Part shown: piece after piece, positions 42,085-50,283 of the stretch
Numbering within the stretch: the stretch's first letter is position 1
How the letters are laid out: each line of letters starts with the position of its first letter
Assembly: GCF_030518195.1 (NCBI RefSeq)
Contig: NZ_JAULSC010000008.1
Span: forward strand, 106,504-170,503
Reading direction: 5' to 3'
DNA from: Nocardioides cremeus
GTDB taxonomy: Bacteria > Actinomycetota > Actinomycetes > Propionibacteriales > Nocardioidaceae
DNA length: 64,000 bases
Notes under the pieces: generated by a model
Told to the model about the DNA's origin: nothing
What the model saw: the letters and a program-made list of their open reading frames with translations, nothing else
Databases searched by the model: none
Program-made: the position numbers and the translations under genes

Positions 42085-43185
42085 GGGGGTGCGGGCGAGG
42101 AGGGCGGCGCCGCGCAGGGCGGCGGCGTCGGGCGAACCGGCGCGGTGCACGTCGAGACCCAGCCGGTGGCCCAGGTCCTGGCAGAGCCGTTCGTCGGCGT
42201 CGTGCTCGACGCGCAGCGAGACGAGGTCGGGGGCCGCGTCGCGCAGGCCGGACCATGACTCCGACGAGCGGTCGGCGCCGGTCGTGACCTCCAGGGCGAA
42301 GGTGTCGGTGCCGTCGGGGGAGCGCCACACCGCGGTGGTGAGCGCTCCCGCGGAGCGCACCAGCCGGCGGCCGGTGGTGACCAGGAGGCTCGAGGCGGTG
42401 TCGTCCCACGAGGCGTCACCGGCGCCGAGGCCGGCCAGGCCGAGGTGCGTCGCGGACCGGTCGGCGACGAGGCCGGCGACCGGCAGCGCCAGGCCGAGGA
42501 ACACGCGCGGGTCGGTGCGGGCGACCTCGCCCCCGCTCGGGACGACCTCCGGCAGCGCGTCGAGCGGCACGCCGAAGACGCCGCACAGCTCGGCGGACCA
42601 GTCGCCGGAGCCCAGGTCGTGCAGCAGCGTGCGCGAGGCGTTGGAGACGTCGGTGACGTGCTCGAGCCCGCGGGTCATCCGCGCCACCAGGTAGGAGTCG
42701 AGCGTGCCGACGGCGTACCGGCCCTCCTCGACCAGCGCCCAGGTGCGTGGCTCGTGCTCGGCCAGCCAGGCCAGGGTGGGGCCGGGGGCGCCGGGGGAGA
42801 GGCCCCGGCTGGTCAGCTCGGCGACGCGGGCCTCGTGACCTGCGGCACGCAGCCGCTCGCACACCTCACCCGTACGCCGGTCCTGCCCGGCGACCGCCCG
42901 CCGCGGCGAGCCCAGCGTCTCGCGGTCCCACAGCAGCACCGTGTCGCGCTGGTTGGTGATCGCGACCGAGGCCAGCTCGCCGGCCTGGACCCGGTCGAGC
43001 ACCTCGCGGACCGCGCCCAGCACGGCCTGCCAGATCTCCTCGGGGGCGTGCTCGACCTGCCCCGGGGCGGGTCGGTGCTGCGCCAGCTCGCGGTGGCCCC
43101 GCGCCCGGACGGCGCCGGTGGCGTCGACGGCGGCCGCCGTGACGCCGGTGGTGGCGGCGTGGACCGCCAGCACGCAGGTCGTCAC
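42082..43185 (-). CDS. Degenerate FGGY-family carbohydrate kinase-like protein
   Basis: 367 residues against about 490-510 for glycerol or xylulose kinases. Family marks remain in the first domain (QVEHAPEEIW, VAITNQRDTVLLWDRETLG, TLDSYLVARMT, DVSNASRTLLHDLGSGDW). The phosphate-binding motif at the N-terminus, normally DxGTT, reads HAATTG, and the second domain is shortened and lacks the GGG adenosine motif. Kinase activity is therefore doubtful. The GTG start overlaps the DUF1028 stop as GTGA, so the two are made together. Confidence 0.75.
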   Translation of the reverse strand: MTTCVLAVHAATTGVTAAAVDATGAVRARGHRELAQHRPAPGQVEHAPEEIWQAVLGAVREVLDRVQAGELASVAITNQRDTVLLWDRETLGSPRRAVAGQDRRTGEVCERLRAAGHEARVAELTSRGLSPGAPGPTLAWLAEHEPRTWALVEEGRYAVGTLDSYLVARMTRGLEHVTDVSNASRTLLHDLGSGDWSAELCGVFGVPLDALPEVVPSGGEVARTDPRVFLGLALPVAGLVADRSATHLGLAGLGAGDASWDDTASSLLVTTGRRLVRSAGALTTAVWRSPDGTDTFALEVTTGADRSSESWSGLRDAAPDLVSLRVEHDADERLCQDLGHRLGLDVHRAGSPDAAALRGAALLARTP

Positions 43186-44003
43186 GCGGCGCCGCCGCGC
43201 ACCACCGCCAGGATGCGCCGGTCGATCCAGGACAGGTCGGGGGCGACCCGCATCTCGTAGTTCTCGGTGCCGACCCAGGCGTGGAAGTCGCGGTGGCCGG
43301 CGTCGGCGGCGAACCGCTCGAGCTCGGCCTCGAGGTCGGGGGTGACCGGCACCTTCTCCTCGTCGGTGGAGGCGGTCAGGTAGAGCTCGTTGAGCTCGAG
43401 CAGCCGGGCGAGCTCGACCACGGGGTCGGTGTGGTCGTCGACGCGCAGGTCGACCTCGATGTCGTCGAGCCCGCCGTAGCCGGCCTCGTCGCGCACCACC
43501 AGCAGGGCCGCCGACTGGCGTCCGCGGCGGTCGCCCCCGGCGCGGTCGCCGGCGTGCAGGGCCGCGAGCAGCCGGGTGCCGAGCGGGGCGTCGGGGTCGC
43601 TGCCGAGGAAGGCCTGCTCCATCGCCTCGAGCACCTGCTCGCCGGCCAGCACGTTGCCCTGCAGCGCGTAGCCCTCGCCGCTGCGCCCGCCCGCCCAGTC
43701 GAGGCAGGCCGGGCCGGTGAAGGTGGCTGCGCCGCCGTCGACGTCGACGATGCCGACCTGGCGGTGGTCGCGACCCTCGTCCTCCTCGAGCAGCCGGTCG
43801 AGGGCGACGGGGGCGGTGGCGCCCTCGTCGAGGTGCGCGAGGGCCAGTCCCTTGAACGCCACGTTGGCGTCGGCCTGGGTGGCGATGGCGCCCACCTGCG
43901 CCACGGCGGCCGGGACGGCGCTGCCGACGGCCAGGAACTTCGAGGCCACCGCCACCCCCCAGGACTCACCGTCGGCGGAGCGGGCCACGATCGAGAAGGT
44001 CAT
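43182..44003 (-). CDS. DUF1028 family protein (Ntn-hydrolase fold)
   Basis: 273 residues. The DUF1028 N-terminus MTFSIVARSADGESWGVAVASKFLAVG, GAIATQADANVAFK and the Asp-rich repeat region are all present. The family has an Ntn-hydrolase-like fold but no settled reaction; some members are linked to peptidase or amidase genes. The C-terminal third (about 185-273) is a helical addition. ATG 44003 is divergent from the MFS gene. It is coupled to the degenerate FGGY gene, an unusual pairing. Confidence 0.85.
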   Translation of the reverse strand: MTFSIVARSADGESWGVAVASKFLAVGSAVPAAVAQVGAIATQADANVAFKGLALAHLDEGATAPVALDRLLEEDEGRDHRQVGIVDVDGGAATFTGPACLDWAGGRSGEGYALQGNVLAGEQVLEAMEQAFLGSDPDAPLGTRLLAALHAGDRAGGDRRGRQSAALLVVRDEAGYGGLDDIEVDLRVDDHTDPVVELARLLELNELYLTASTDEEKVPVTPDLEAELERFAADAGHRDFHAWVGTENYEMRVAPDLSWIDRRILAVVRGGAA

Positions 44004-44059
44004 GCCGGGACTCTAGCGATCCGGGGACAGGTCGACGGTGGCCGGACCGGGCTGTGAGG

Positions 44060-45322
44060 ATGCCTCGCGTGCCACACATGACCACCTGGGCCGAGCGCCT
44101 GGGCTGGCCCTCTCTCGGGGACCACCGCCGCTTCGTGACAGCCATCGGGATCGACGCGGTCGGCAGCGGGGTCTTCATGCCGGTCTCGCTCCTCTACTTC
44201 CTGGCCACCACGCCGCTCGACCTCGTCGAGGTCGGGGCCGCCCTGTCGCTGGCGGCCCTCGTCGCGCTGCCCGTCGGGCCGCTGCTGGGCGGGGTGGTCG
44301 ACCGGTTCGGTGCCAAGAGCGTGCTGCTGGCCGGCAACGCCCTGCAGGGCCTGGGCTTCCTGGCCTACCTGCTCACCGAGTCCTTCGCCGCGGTCGTCGT
44401 CTGGACGGTCGTGGTGACGCTGGGCCGCACCGCCTTCTGGGGCTCCTACGGCACCATCGTGGCGGCGATCTCGCGGCCGGGGGAGCGGGAGCGGTGGTTC
44501 GGCTTCCTGGGGGCGCTGCGCAACGTGGGCTTCGCCCTCGGAGGCCTGGCGGCGGGGCTCGCCATCACCGTCGGCACCCCGAGGGCGTACGCCGCGATCG
44601 TCGTGGTCAACGCCGCGTCGTACGCCGTGGCCTTCGCGCTGCTGCTCTCGGTGCCGGCGACGGCCTCGAGCGGGCACCGCCCCGAGCCCGGCTCGTGGGG
44701 CACCGTGCTGCGCGACCGGCCCTACCGGCTGCTGCTGGTCGGCCAGCTGGCCTACGCCCTGTCGATGATGGTGCTCAACGTCGCGCTGCCCGTCTACGCG
44801 ACGACGGTGCTGGGGCTGCCGGGCTGGGTCACCGGCACCGTCTTCACCCTCAACACCGTGCTGGTCGGCCTGGGGCAGGGCCTGGTGGTGCGGTCGATGA
44901 CCGGCGCCCGACGGTGGCGGGTGCTGCTGCTGGCGCACTGCACCTTCGCCGCGTCGTACGCCGCGATGCTGCTGGCCGGCGCGCTGCCGGTGGGTCTGGC
45001 GGTGGTCGCGCTGCTGCTGGGCTCGGTGGTCTTCACCGGCGGCGAGCTGCTCGGCGGCCCGGTGCACGCCGCCCTGTCGGCGGAGGCCGCCCCGGAGCAC
45101 CTGCGCGGTCGCTACCTCTCGTTGGTGCAGCTGACCTGGAACGTGGCCGGCACCGTCGCGCCGGTCGGCTTCGCCTGGCTGCTCGACCGGGGCGCCTGGC
45201 CGATCTGGACCGTCCTCGCGGGGGTCGCCCTGGTGGGTGCCCTGGTGGCGCTGCGGCTGGGCCGGGTGCTGCCGCTGGCGGCGGCCCGGGTGACCAACCG
45301 CAGCGAGGTGATGGCCGCCTGA
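44060..45322 (+). CDS. MFS transporter
   Basis: About 420 residues with 12 predicted membrane helices, of the major facilitator superfamily. The loop 2-3 motif appears as GPLLGGVVDRFGAK and a second-half equivalent near GGPVHAALSAEAAPEHLRGRYLS. The substrate cannot be read from sequence. The start is ambiguous: GTG 44054, ATG 44060 and ATG 44078 are all in frame and none has a convincing Shine-Dalgarno. Only about 50 bases separate it from the divergent DUF1028 gene. Confidence 0.85.
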   Translation: MPRVPHMTTWAERLGWPSLGDHRRFVTAIGIDAVGSGVFMPVSLLYFLATTPLDLVEVGAALSLAALVALPVGPLLGGVVDRFGAKSVLLAGNALQGLGFLAYLLTESFAAVVVWTVVVTLGRTAFWGSYGTIVAAISRPGERERWFGFLGALRNVGFALGGLAAGLAITVGTPRAYAAIVVVNAASYAVAFALLLSVPATASSGHRPEPGSWGTVLRDRPYRLLLVGQLAYALSMMVLNVALPVYATTVLGLPGWVTGTVFTLNTVLVGLGQGLVVRSMTGARRWRVLLLAHCTFAASYAAMLLAGALPVGLAVVALLLGSVVFTGGELLGGPVHAALSAEAAPEHLRGRYLSLVQLTWNVAGTVAPVGFAWLLDRGAWPIWTVLAGVALVGALVALRLGRVLPLAAARVTNRSEVMAA

Positions 45323-45346
45323 GCCCGGCGCGACTAGGGTCGAGGC

Positions 45347-46375
45347 ATGCGAGTCGGAGTCCTGACCGGAGGCGGGGACTGCCCCGGCCTCAACGCCGTG
45401 ATCCGCGCCGTCGTGCGCCGTGGGGTGCGTGACCACGGGTTCGAGCTGATCGGCTACCGCGACGGGTGGAAGGGGCCGCTCGAGGGCCTGACCATGCCGC
45501 TGGGCATCGAGGAGTGCCGCGGCATCCTGCCCCGGGGCGGCACGATCCTGGGCTCCTCGCGCACCAACCCGTTCGCGATCGACGACGGGGTGGAGCGGAT
45601 CCGGGCCAACCTGGCCGCCGACGGCGTCGACGCGCTCGTCGCGATCGGCGGCGAGGACACCCTGGGGGTCGCCACCAAGCTCGCCGACGCGGGCGTCTCG
45701 GTGGTGGGCGTGCCCAAGACCATCGACAACGACCTGTCGGGCACCGACTTCACGTTCGGCTTCGACACGGCCGTCAACATCGCCACCGAGGCCATCGACC
45801 GGCTGCACACCACCGCGGAGTCGCACCACCGGGTGCTGGTCGTCGAGGTGATGGGCCGCCACGCCGGCTGGATCGCCCTGCACTCCGGCATGGCCGGCGG
45901 CGCCAGCGCCATCCTGATCCCCGAGCAGCCCTTCGACATCGACGCGGTCTGCGACCACGTGCAGACCCGCTTCGGCAGCGAGTACGCCCCGATCATCGTG
46001 GTCTCCGAGGGCGCGGTGCCCAAGGACGGCGGCGACATGACGCTCTCGTCGGGCGAGAAGGACTCGTTCGGCCACGTGCGCCTCGGGGGCATCGGCGACC
46101 GGCTGGCCCACGAGATCGAGCAGCGCACCGGCAAGGAGGCCCGCGCGGTCGTGCTGGGCCACATCCAGCGCGGCGGCACCCCCACCGCCTTCGACCGCTG
46201 GCTGGCCACCCGCTTCGGCCTGCAGGCCGCCGACGCCGTCGCCGACGGCGACTTCGGCACCATGATGGCGCTGCGCGGCACCCGCATCGACCGGGTGCCG
46301 CTGCACGAGGGCACCGGCGAGCTCAAGACCGTCAGCCCCGCCGAGTACGCCGAGGCCGAGGTCTTCTTCGGCTGA
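45347..46375 (+). CDS. pfp: 6-phosphofructokinase, probably PPi-dependent
   Basis: 342-residue phosphofructokinase of glycolysis. It has the catalytic TIDND loop (D127), VEVMGRHAGWIAL and GHIQRGGTPTAFDR. Two residues that set the phosphate donor, in E. coli numbering (which coincides here), are D104 (GGEDTLG) and K124 (VPKTIDND). ATP-dependent enzymes have Gly at 104; the Asp/Lys pair is the mark of pyrophosphate-dependent enzymes such as that of Amycolatopsis methanolica. The reaction would then be reversible and unregulated by ATP. ATG start. It is convergent with the DHA2 efflux gene, 42 bases away. Confidence 0.88.
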   Translation: MRVGVLTGGGDCPGLNAVIRAVVRRGVRDHGFELIGYRDGWKGPLEGLTMPLGIEECRGILPRGGTILGSSRTNPFAIDDGVERIRANLAADGVDALVAIGGEDTLGVATKLADAGVSVVGVPKTIDNDLSGTDFTFGFDTAVNIATEAIDRLHTTAESHHRVLVVEVMGRHAGWIALHSGMAGGASAILIPEQPFDIDAVCDHVQTRFGSEYAPIIVVSEGAVPKDGGDMTLSSGEKDSFGHVRLGGIGDRLAHEIEQRTGKEARAVVLGHIQRGGTPTAFDRWLATRFGLQAADAVADGDFGTMMALRGTRIDRVPLHEGTGELKTVSPAEYAEAEVFFG

Positions 46376-46417
46376 GGCCGGGTGCCGGGACCGGGGGCGC
46401 CGGATGGGGGCCGCTCG

Positions 46418-47965
46418 TCAGTGCCCGGCGGAGACGTCGAGGTCGCGGGGCGCGAGCCGCGCCACGACGAGTGCCGCCACCAGCATCAGCACGCCACCGG
46501 CCAGGCCGGTGGCGGCCAGCGCCTCGGTGAAGGCCTCCTGTGCCGTGGCGAGCAGCCCGGCGCCGTCGGGCCCCGACCGGGCCGCGACCTCGGCGGCCCC
46601 GCCGACCGACTCGCGCGCGGCCGCCGCGTCGGCGGGCGACAGGGTGTCGAGACCGCCGGCCGGCAGCCCGGCCCGGTAGACCGCCGCGGCGAGGCTGCCC
46701 AGCACGGCCACGCCGAGCACAGCGCCGAGCTCGTAGCTGGACTCCTCGATCGCGGCCGCGCTGCCGACGTGGTCGGTGGGCGCCGCCGACATGATCACCG
46801 CCGAGGCGACCGCGAGCGAGGCGGTGCCCAGTCCCACGAGGCCCAGTCCGGCGGCGACGCCGGCGTACGGCAGGGGCTGGGGGAGGAGCCCGATGAGCGT
46901 GAAGCCGAGGCCGCCCGAGACCAGCCCGCCCACGAGCACCGCGCGGGCGCCGGTGCGTGCGGCCACGGCGGGTGCGAAGGGGCCGGCCAGCACCCCGGTG
47001 ACCGCGGCCGGGAGCAGCGCGAGGCCCGAGCGCAGCGGCGACCAGCCCTGCACCAGCTGCAGCCACTGGCTGACCAGCAGGAAGAGCGCGGCCATCGCGA
47101 TGCTGGTGACCAGCGCCGTGAGCACCCCGGCGCTGAAGCTGCGCTGGCCCAGCAGCCGCACCTCCAGCATCGGGTGGGCCAGGACCAGGTTGCGGCGGGC
47201 GAAGAGGACGAGCAGGGCGAGCGCGATCAGGAGCGCCGCGAGCGGCAACGCCTCGAGCCCGTCCTCGGCGAGCTGCTTGACGGCGTACACGAACCCGACC
47301 ATGCCCAGCACCGAGAGGGCGACCGAAGCCGGGTCGAGCACCCCGGGGTCGGCCGAGCGGCTCTCGGGCAGGAGGAGCGCCGCGGCCACCAGGGCCAGCG
47401 CCATGACGGGGACGTTGACCAGGAAGGCGGCCGGCCAGCTCCAGTGCTCGAGGAGCACGCCGCCGGCGATCGGGCCCAGGGCGGCGCCCACGGCCGCGGT
47501 CGAGCCCCACACGCCGAGGGCGGTGGCCCGCTCGCGGGGGTCGGTGAAGAGGGTGCGCACCAGCGACAGCGTCGTCGGCATGATCATCGCCCCGCCGACG
47601 CCGAGCAGGGCACGGACCGCGATCAGGCCCAGCGGGCCGGTCACCACGAGAGCGCCCAGCGAGGCCAGGGCGAAGACGGCGAAGCCGGCCATCAGCATCC
47701 GGCGCCGCCCCCAGCGGTCGGCGAGCACGCTGGCGGTGACCAGCAGCCCGGCGAGCGCCAGCGGGTAGGCGTCGACCATCCAGAGCAGCTCGACCGAGCC
47801 GGGCTCGAGGTCGCGGGTGATGGAGGGCAGCGCCAGGTTGAGGATGGTCATGTCCATCACGACCACCAGCAGGCTGGCGCTGAGCACCGCGAGCCCGGCC
47901 CAGCGGCGGCGTCGGGAGAGCGGAGGACCGGTCGTCGGGGACGCCGGGGTGCGGGTGTGGCTCAT
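46418..47965 (-). CDS. MFS drug exporter, DHA2 (EmrB/QacA) family
   Basis: 515 residues with 14 predicted membrane helices. Motif A is ASVLADRWGRRRM, motif C-like glycines are in GSTAAVGAALGPIAGGVLLEHWSWPAAFLVNVP, and the N-terminus has the DHA2 mark MDMTILNLALPSI. It is a proton-driven multidrug exporter; the substrate is unknown. ATG 47965 overlaps the TetR stop as ATGA, so the pair is one autoregulated operon controlled at 48535-48569. Confidence 0.92.
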   Translation of the reverse strand: MSHTRTPASPTTGPPLSRRRRWAGLAVLSASLLVVVMDMTILNLALPSITRDLEPGSVELLWMVDAYPLALAGLLVTASVLADRWGRRRMLMAGFAVFALASLGALVVTGPLGLIAVRALLGVGGAMIMPTTLSLVRTLFTDPRERATALGVWGSTAAVGAALGPIAGGVLLEHWSWPAAFLVNVPVMALALVAAALLLPESRSADPGVLDPASVALSVLGMVGFVYAVKQLAEDGLEALPLAALLIALALLVLFARRNLVLAHPMLEVRLLGQRSFSAGVLTALVTSIAMAALFLLVSQWLQLVQGWSPLRSGLALLPAAVTGVLAGPFAPAVAARTGARAVLVGGLVSGGLGFTLIGLLPQPLPYAGVAAGLGLVGLGTASLAVASAVIMSAAPTDHVGSAAAIEESSYELGAVLGVAVLGSLAAAVYRAGLPAGGLDTLSPADAAAARESVGGAAEVAARSGPDGAGLLATAQEAFTEALAATGLAGGVLMLVAALVVARLAPRDLDVSAGH

Positions 47966-48522
47966 CGCGCGGCCGCCCCGTCCAGGAAGGTGGACACCAC
48001 GATGTCCTCGAGCTGACGCCGGGCGACGTCGCCGCCGCGCAGGGCGTTGCGCGAGCCGAGCATCAGGCCCCACACCGCGTGGCTGAGCCAGGCGGCGGGG
48101 AGGTCGGGGCGCAGCACGCCGGCCTGCTGCGCGGCCGCGTAGAGCGCGACGTCGAGACGCTCGAGGGCGGCGGCCCGCTCGACCAGCTCGGCCGAGTGGG
48201 ACAGGAAGTGGTCGGTGAGGGCGAAGCCGAACTCCTCGGCGTCGACCACGCAGTCACGCAGGTGGGCCTCGACGCAGGCCCGCAGGCGGCCCGGGTCGCC
48301 CGAGTCGATGGCCGCCTGCTGCTCACAACGACGCTGGGAGGCCTCCCAGCTGTCCAGCGAGGCGCGGCCGATCTCGGTCAGGAGCGCCTCGCGGGTGGAG
48401 AAGTGCCGGTGCAGCGTCGCGCGGGCGATGCCCATCCGGGCGGCGAGGTCGCCGAGGCTGAGCGTCGGGTCCTCGTTGAGGTGGCGGCGGGCCGCGTCGC
48501 GGGCCTCGTCACGGGGGGTCAT
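47962..48522 (-). CDS. TetR-family repressor of the DHA2 exporter
   Basis: 186 residues. The N-terminal helix-turn-helix (about 12-52; LSLGDLAARMGIARATLHRHFSTREALLTEI) and a helical ligand-binding domain are present. ATG 48522 is chosen over GTG 48528 because GGAG sits five bases before it. It is coupled to the exporter gene downstream. Two palindromes directly upstream are the likely operators, giving autorepression relieved by an exported compound. Confidence 0.9.
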   Translation of the reverse strand: MTPRDEARDAARRHLNEDPTLSLGDLAARMGIARATLHRHFSTREALLTEIGRASLDSWEASQRRCEQQAAIDSGDPGRLRACVEAHLRDCVVDAEEFGFALTDHFLSHSAELVERAAALERLDVALYAAAQQAGVLRPDLPAAWLSHAVWGLMLGSRNALRGGDVARRQLEDIVVSTFLDGAAAR

Positions 48523-48534
48523 GAGCACTCCAGA

Positions 48535-48569
48535 AGACAGTCGTGTCGCAGATGAGACACAACTGTCTC
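48535..48569. promoter_or_regulatory. Two TetR-type operators 20 bp apart
   Basis: GACA-GTCG-TGTC (48536-48547) and GAGACA-CAAC-TGTCTC (48554-48569) are perfect palindromes whose centres are exactly 20 bp, two helical turns, apart. Together they also form a 13-bp imperfect inverted repeat (48535-48547 with 48556-48568). They lie 13 bases upstream of the repressor start, where they would cover its promoter. Confidence 0.7.
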
Positions 48570-48687
48570 ACGCGGCGAATCGGCGGGCACATCCCGGTGC
48601 TGCACCGCGGTTTGAGCAGGCCCGGCGGGAGGCACATTCCCCCCATCAGGGCAGCGTCCCCCAGGGCGGCGACCGTGGGGTCGCGCA

Positions 48688-48711
48688 CCGGTCCTGAGGA
48701 GCGAGGACCGG
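48688..48711 (+). promoter_or_regulatory. Hairpin next to the permease ribosome binding site
   Basis: CCGGTCCT (48688-48695) and AGGACCGG (48704-48711) are perfect arms around an eight-base loop GAGGAGCG. The right arm runs into the Shine-Dalgarno GGAGGA (48710-48715) of the permease at 48719, so folding could modulate its translation. The rest of the gap from 48570 shows no clear signal. Confidence 0.4.
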
Positions 48712-48718
48712 AGGACCC

Positions 48719-50176
48719 ATGGCGACGCAGAGCACCACCGAGCAGGTGCACGACAGCGACCAGGGAGAGCTCAAGCGGGCCATCGGCCCCCGGCTGCTGC
48801 TCTTCTTCATCGTCGGCGACATCATCGGCGCCGGCGTCTTCGCCATCACCGGCGACGTGGCGGGCGAGGTCGGGGGTGTGGCCTGGGTGCCGTTCCTGGT
48901 CGCCTTCGCGGTGGCCGCGCTGACCGCGCTGTCCTACCTCGAGCTGGTCACCAAGCACCCGCGGGCCGCGGGCGCCGCGCTCTTCGTGCACAAGGCCTTC
49001 AACGTGCACTTCCTGACCTTCATCGTGGCCTTCGCCGTGGTCTGCTCCGGCATCACCAGCGCCTCGACGTCCTCGGGCCTGGTCGCCTCCAACCTGCTGC
49101 TCGGCCTCGACGGCCTCGTCGGCGGGGTGCCCACCGGCGACACCGCGACGCTGCTGGTGGCCCTGGGCTTCATGGTGCTGCTCGCGCTGGTCAACCTGCG
49201 CGGCGTCGGCGAGAGCGTGCGCTTCAACGTGGTGCTCACCTCGGTCGTGGTGCTCGCGCTCGGCGTCATCATCGCGATCGGCTTCTGGGCGATGGCCACC
49301 GACGGCGACGTCGGCCGGGTCGTGGTCTTCGAGTCGCCGGGGGAGAAGAACGTCTTCGCCGCCATCACCATCGCCACCACCGTGGCGTTCTTCGCCATGG
49401 TCGGCTTCGAGGACTCGGTCAACATGGTCGAGGAGGTCGAGGACCCCGGGCGCACCTTCCCCCGCGTGATGCTGACCGGGCTGGGCATCTGCGCGGTCAT
49501 CTACGTGCTGGTGGCCATCACCGTGGTGGTGGTGATCCCACCGGGCGACATCACCGACCCGGTCAACCCCGAGGCCGGCATCCTGCTCGACGTCGTGCGG
49601 GTCGGCGCCCCGGGCCTGCCGATCGACGACATCTTCCCGTTCCTCACCGTCTTCGCAGTTGCCAACACCGCGCTGATCAACATGCTGATGGCCAGCCGGC
49701 TGATCTACGGCATGGGCAAGCAGGACGTCTTGCCGCGCTCGCTGTCGGCGGTGCTGCCGGGCCGCCGCTCGCCGTGGGCCGCGATCCTCTTCACCACCGC
49801 CCTCGCGCTGGGCCTGATCACCTACGTGCGGCTGCGCTCCGACAGCGACGTGGTGGTCGCGCTCGCCGGCACCACCGGCCTGCTGCTGCTGGCCGTCTTC
49901 ACGGTCGTCAACATCGCCTGCCTGGTGCTGCGCCGCGACACCCGCACCGAGCCGGTCTTCCGCGCCCCGACCTGGGTGCCGTACGTCGGTGCCGCCACCG
50001 CGGCGTTCCTCGTGGGCCCCTGGGCGCGCAACGAGGACGACCACATCCAGTACTCCATCGCCGGTGTGCTGCTGCTGATCGGCGTGGCCCTGTGGGTGCT
50101 GACCTGGGCCACCAACCGCGGCATCCGCGCCCAGCGCACCGGGTTCCGCGACATCGACAGCCTCGAGGAGCAGTAG
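48719..50176 (+). CDS. APC-family amino acid permease
   Basis: 485 residues with 12-13 membrane helices. Helix 1 carries the APC unwound-segment motif GDIIGAGVFAITG, and helix 6 the FFAMVGFEDSVNMVEEVEDPGRTFPR segment. It resembles cationic or branched amino-acid permeases of the YfnA/CAT type; the substrate is not determinable. ATG 48719 with a GGAGGA Shine-Dalgarno. It stands alone, divergent from the TetR gene. Confidence 0.88.
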   Translation: MATQSTTEQVHDSDQGELKRAIGPRLLLFFIVGDIIGAGVFAITGDVAGEVGGVAWVPFLVAFAVAALTALSYLELVTKHPRAAGAALFVHKAFNVHFLTFIVAFAVVCSGITSASTSSGLVASNLLLGLDGLVGGVPTGDTATLLVALGFMVLLALVNLRGVGESVRFNVVLTSVVVLALGVIIAIGFWAMATDGDVGRVVVFESPGEKNVFAAITIATTVAFFAMVGFEDSVNMVEEVEDPGRTFPRVMLTGLGICAVIYVLVAITVVVVIPPGDITDPVNPEAGILLDVVRVGAPGLPIDDIFPFLTVFAVANTALINMLMASRLIYGMGKQDVLPRSLSAVLPGRRSPWAAILFTTALALGLITYVRLRSDSDVVVALAGTTGLLLLAVFTVVNIACLVLRRDTRTEPVFRAPTWVPYVGAATAAFLVGPWARNEDDHIQYSIAGVLLLIGVALWVLTWATNRGIRAQRTGFRDIDSLEEQ

Positions 50177-50177
50177 G

Positions 50178-50219
50178 GCCCCAGCGCCCGCTGCGTGGGC
50201 CGGCGGCGTGGGCTGGGGC
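50178..50219 (+). terminator. Possible terminator after the permease
   Basis: GCCCCAGC (50178-50185) pairs with GCTGGGGC (50212-50219), and an inner GCCCG/GTGGGC pair lies between them, directly after the stop codon. It is a branched G+C-rich stem without a T-run, so termination is likely but not certain. Confidence 0.45.
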
Positions 50220-50270
50220 ACACCCCGTCCCACCCGCGGACGACGAATCGGAGGCCCACCCGCGCCGGAC

Positions 50271-50276
50271 GTACTC
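50271..50276 (+). promoter_or_regulatory. Possible -10 box for a leaderless DAHP synthase transcript
   Basis: TACTCT lies seven bases before GTG 50284, so a transcript would begin at or beside the start codon. A clear -35 is not seen. The same hexamer precedes ctaC at 1114-1119. Confidence 0.35.
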
Positions 50277-50283
50277 TGGTCGG

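Noticed and set aside
42082..43185. Functional xylulokinase or glycerol kinase
   Set aside because: Phosphate and adenosine motifs are missing and the C-terminal domain is short, so a specific kinase name is not justified.
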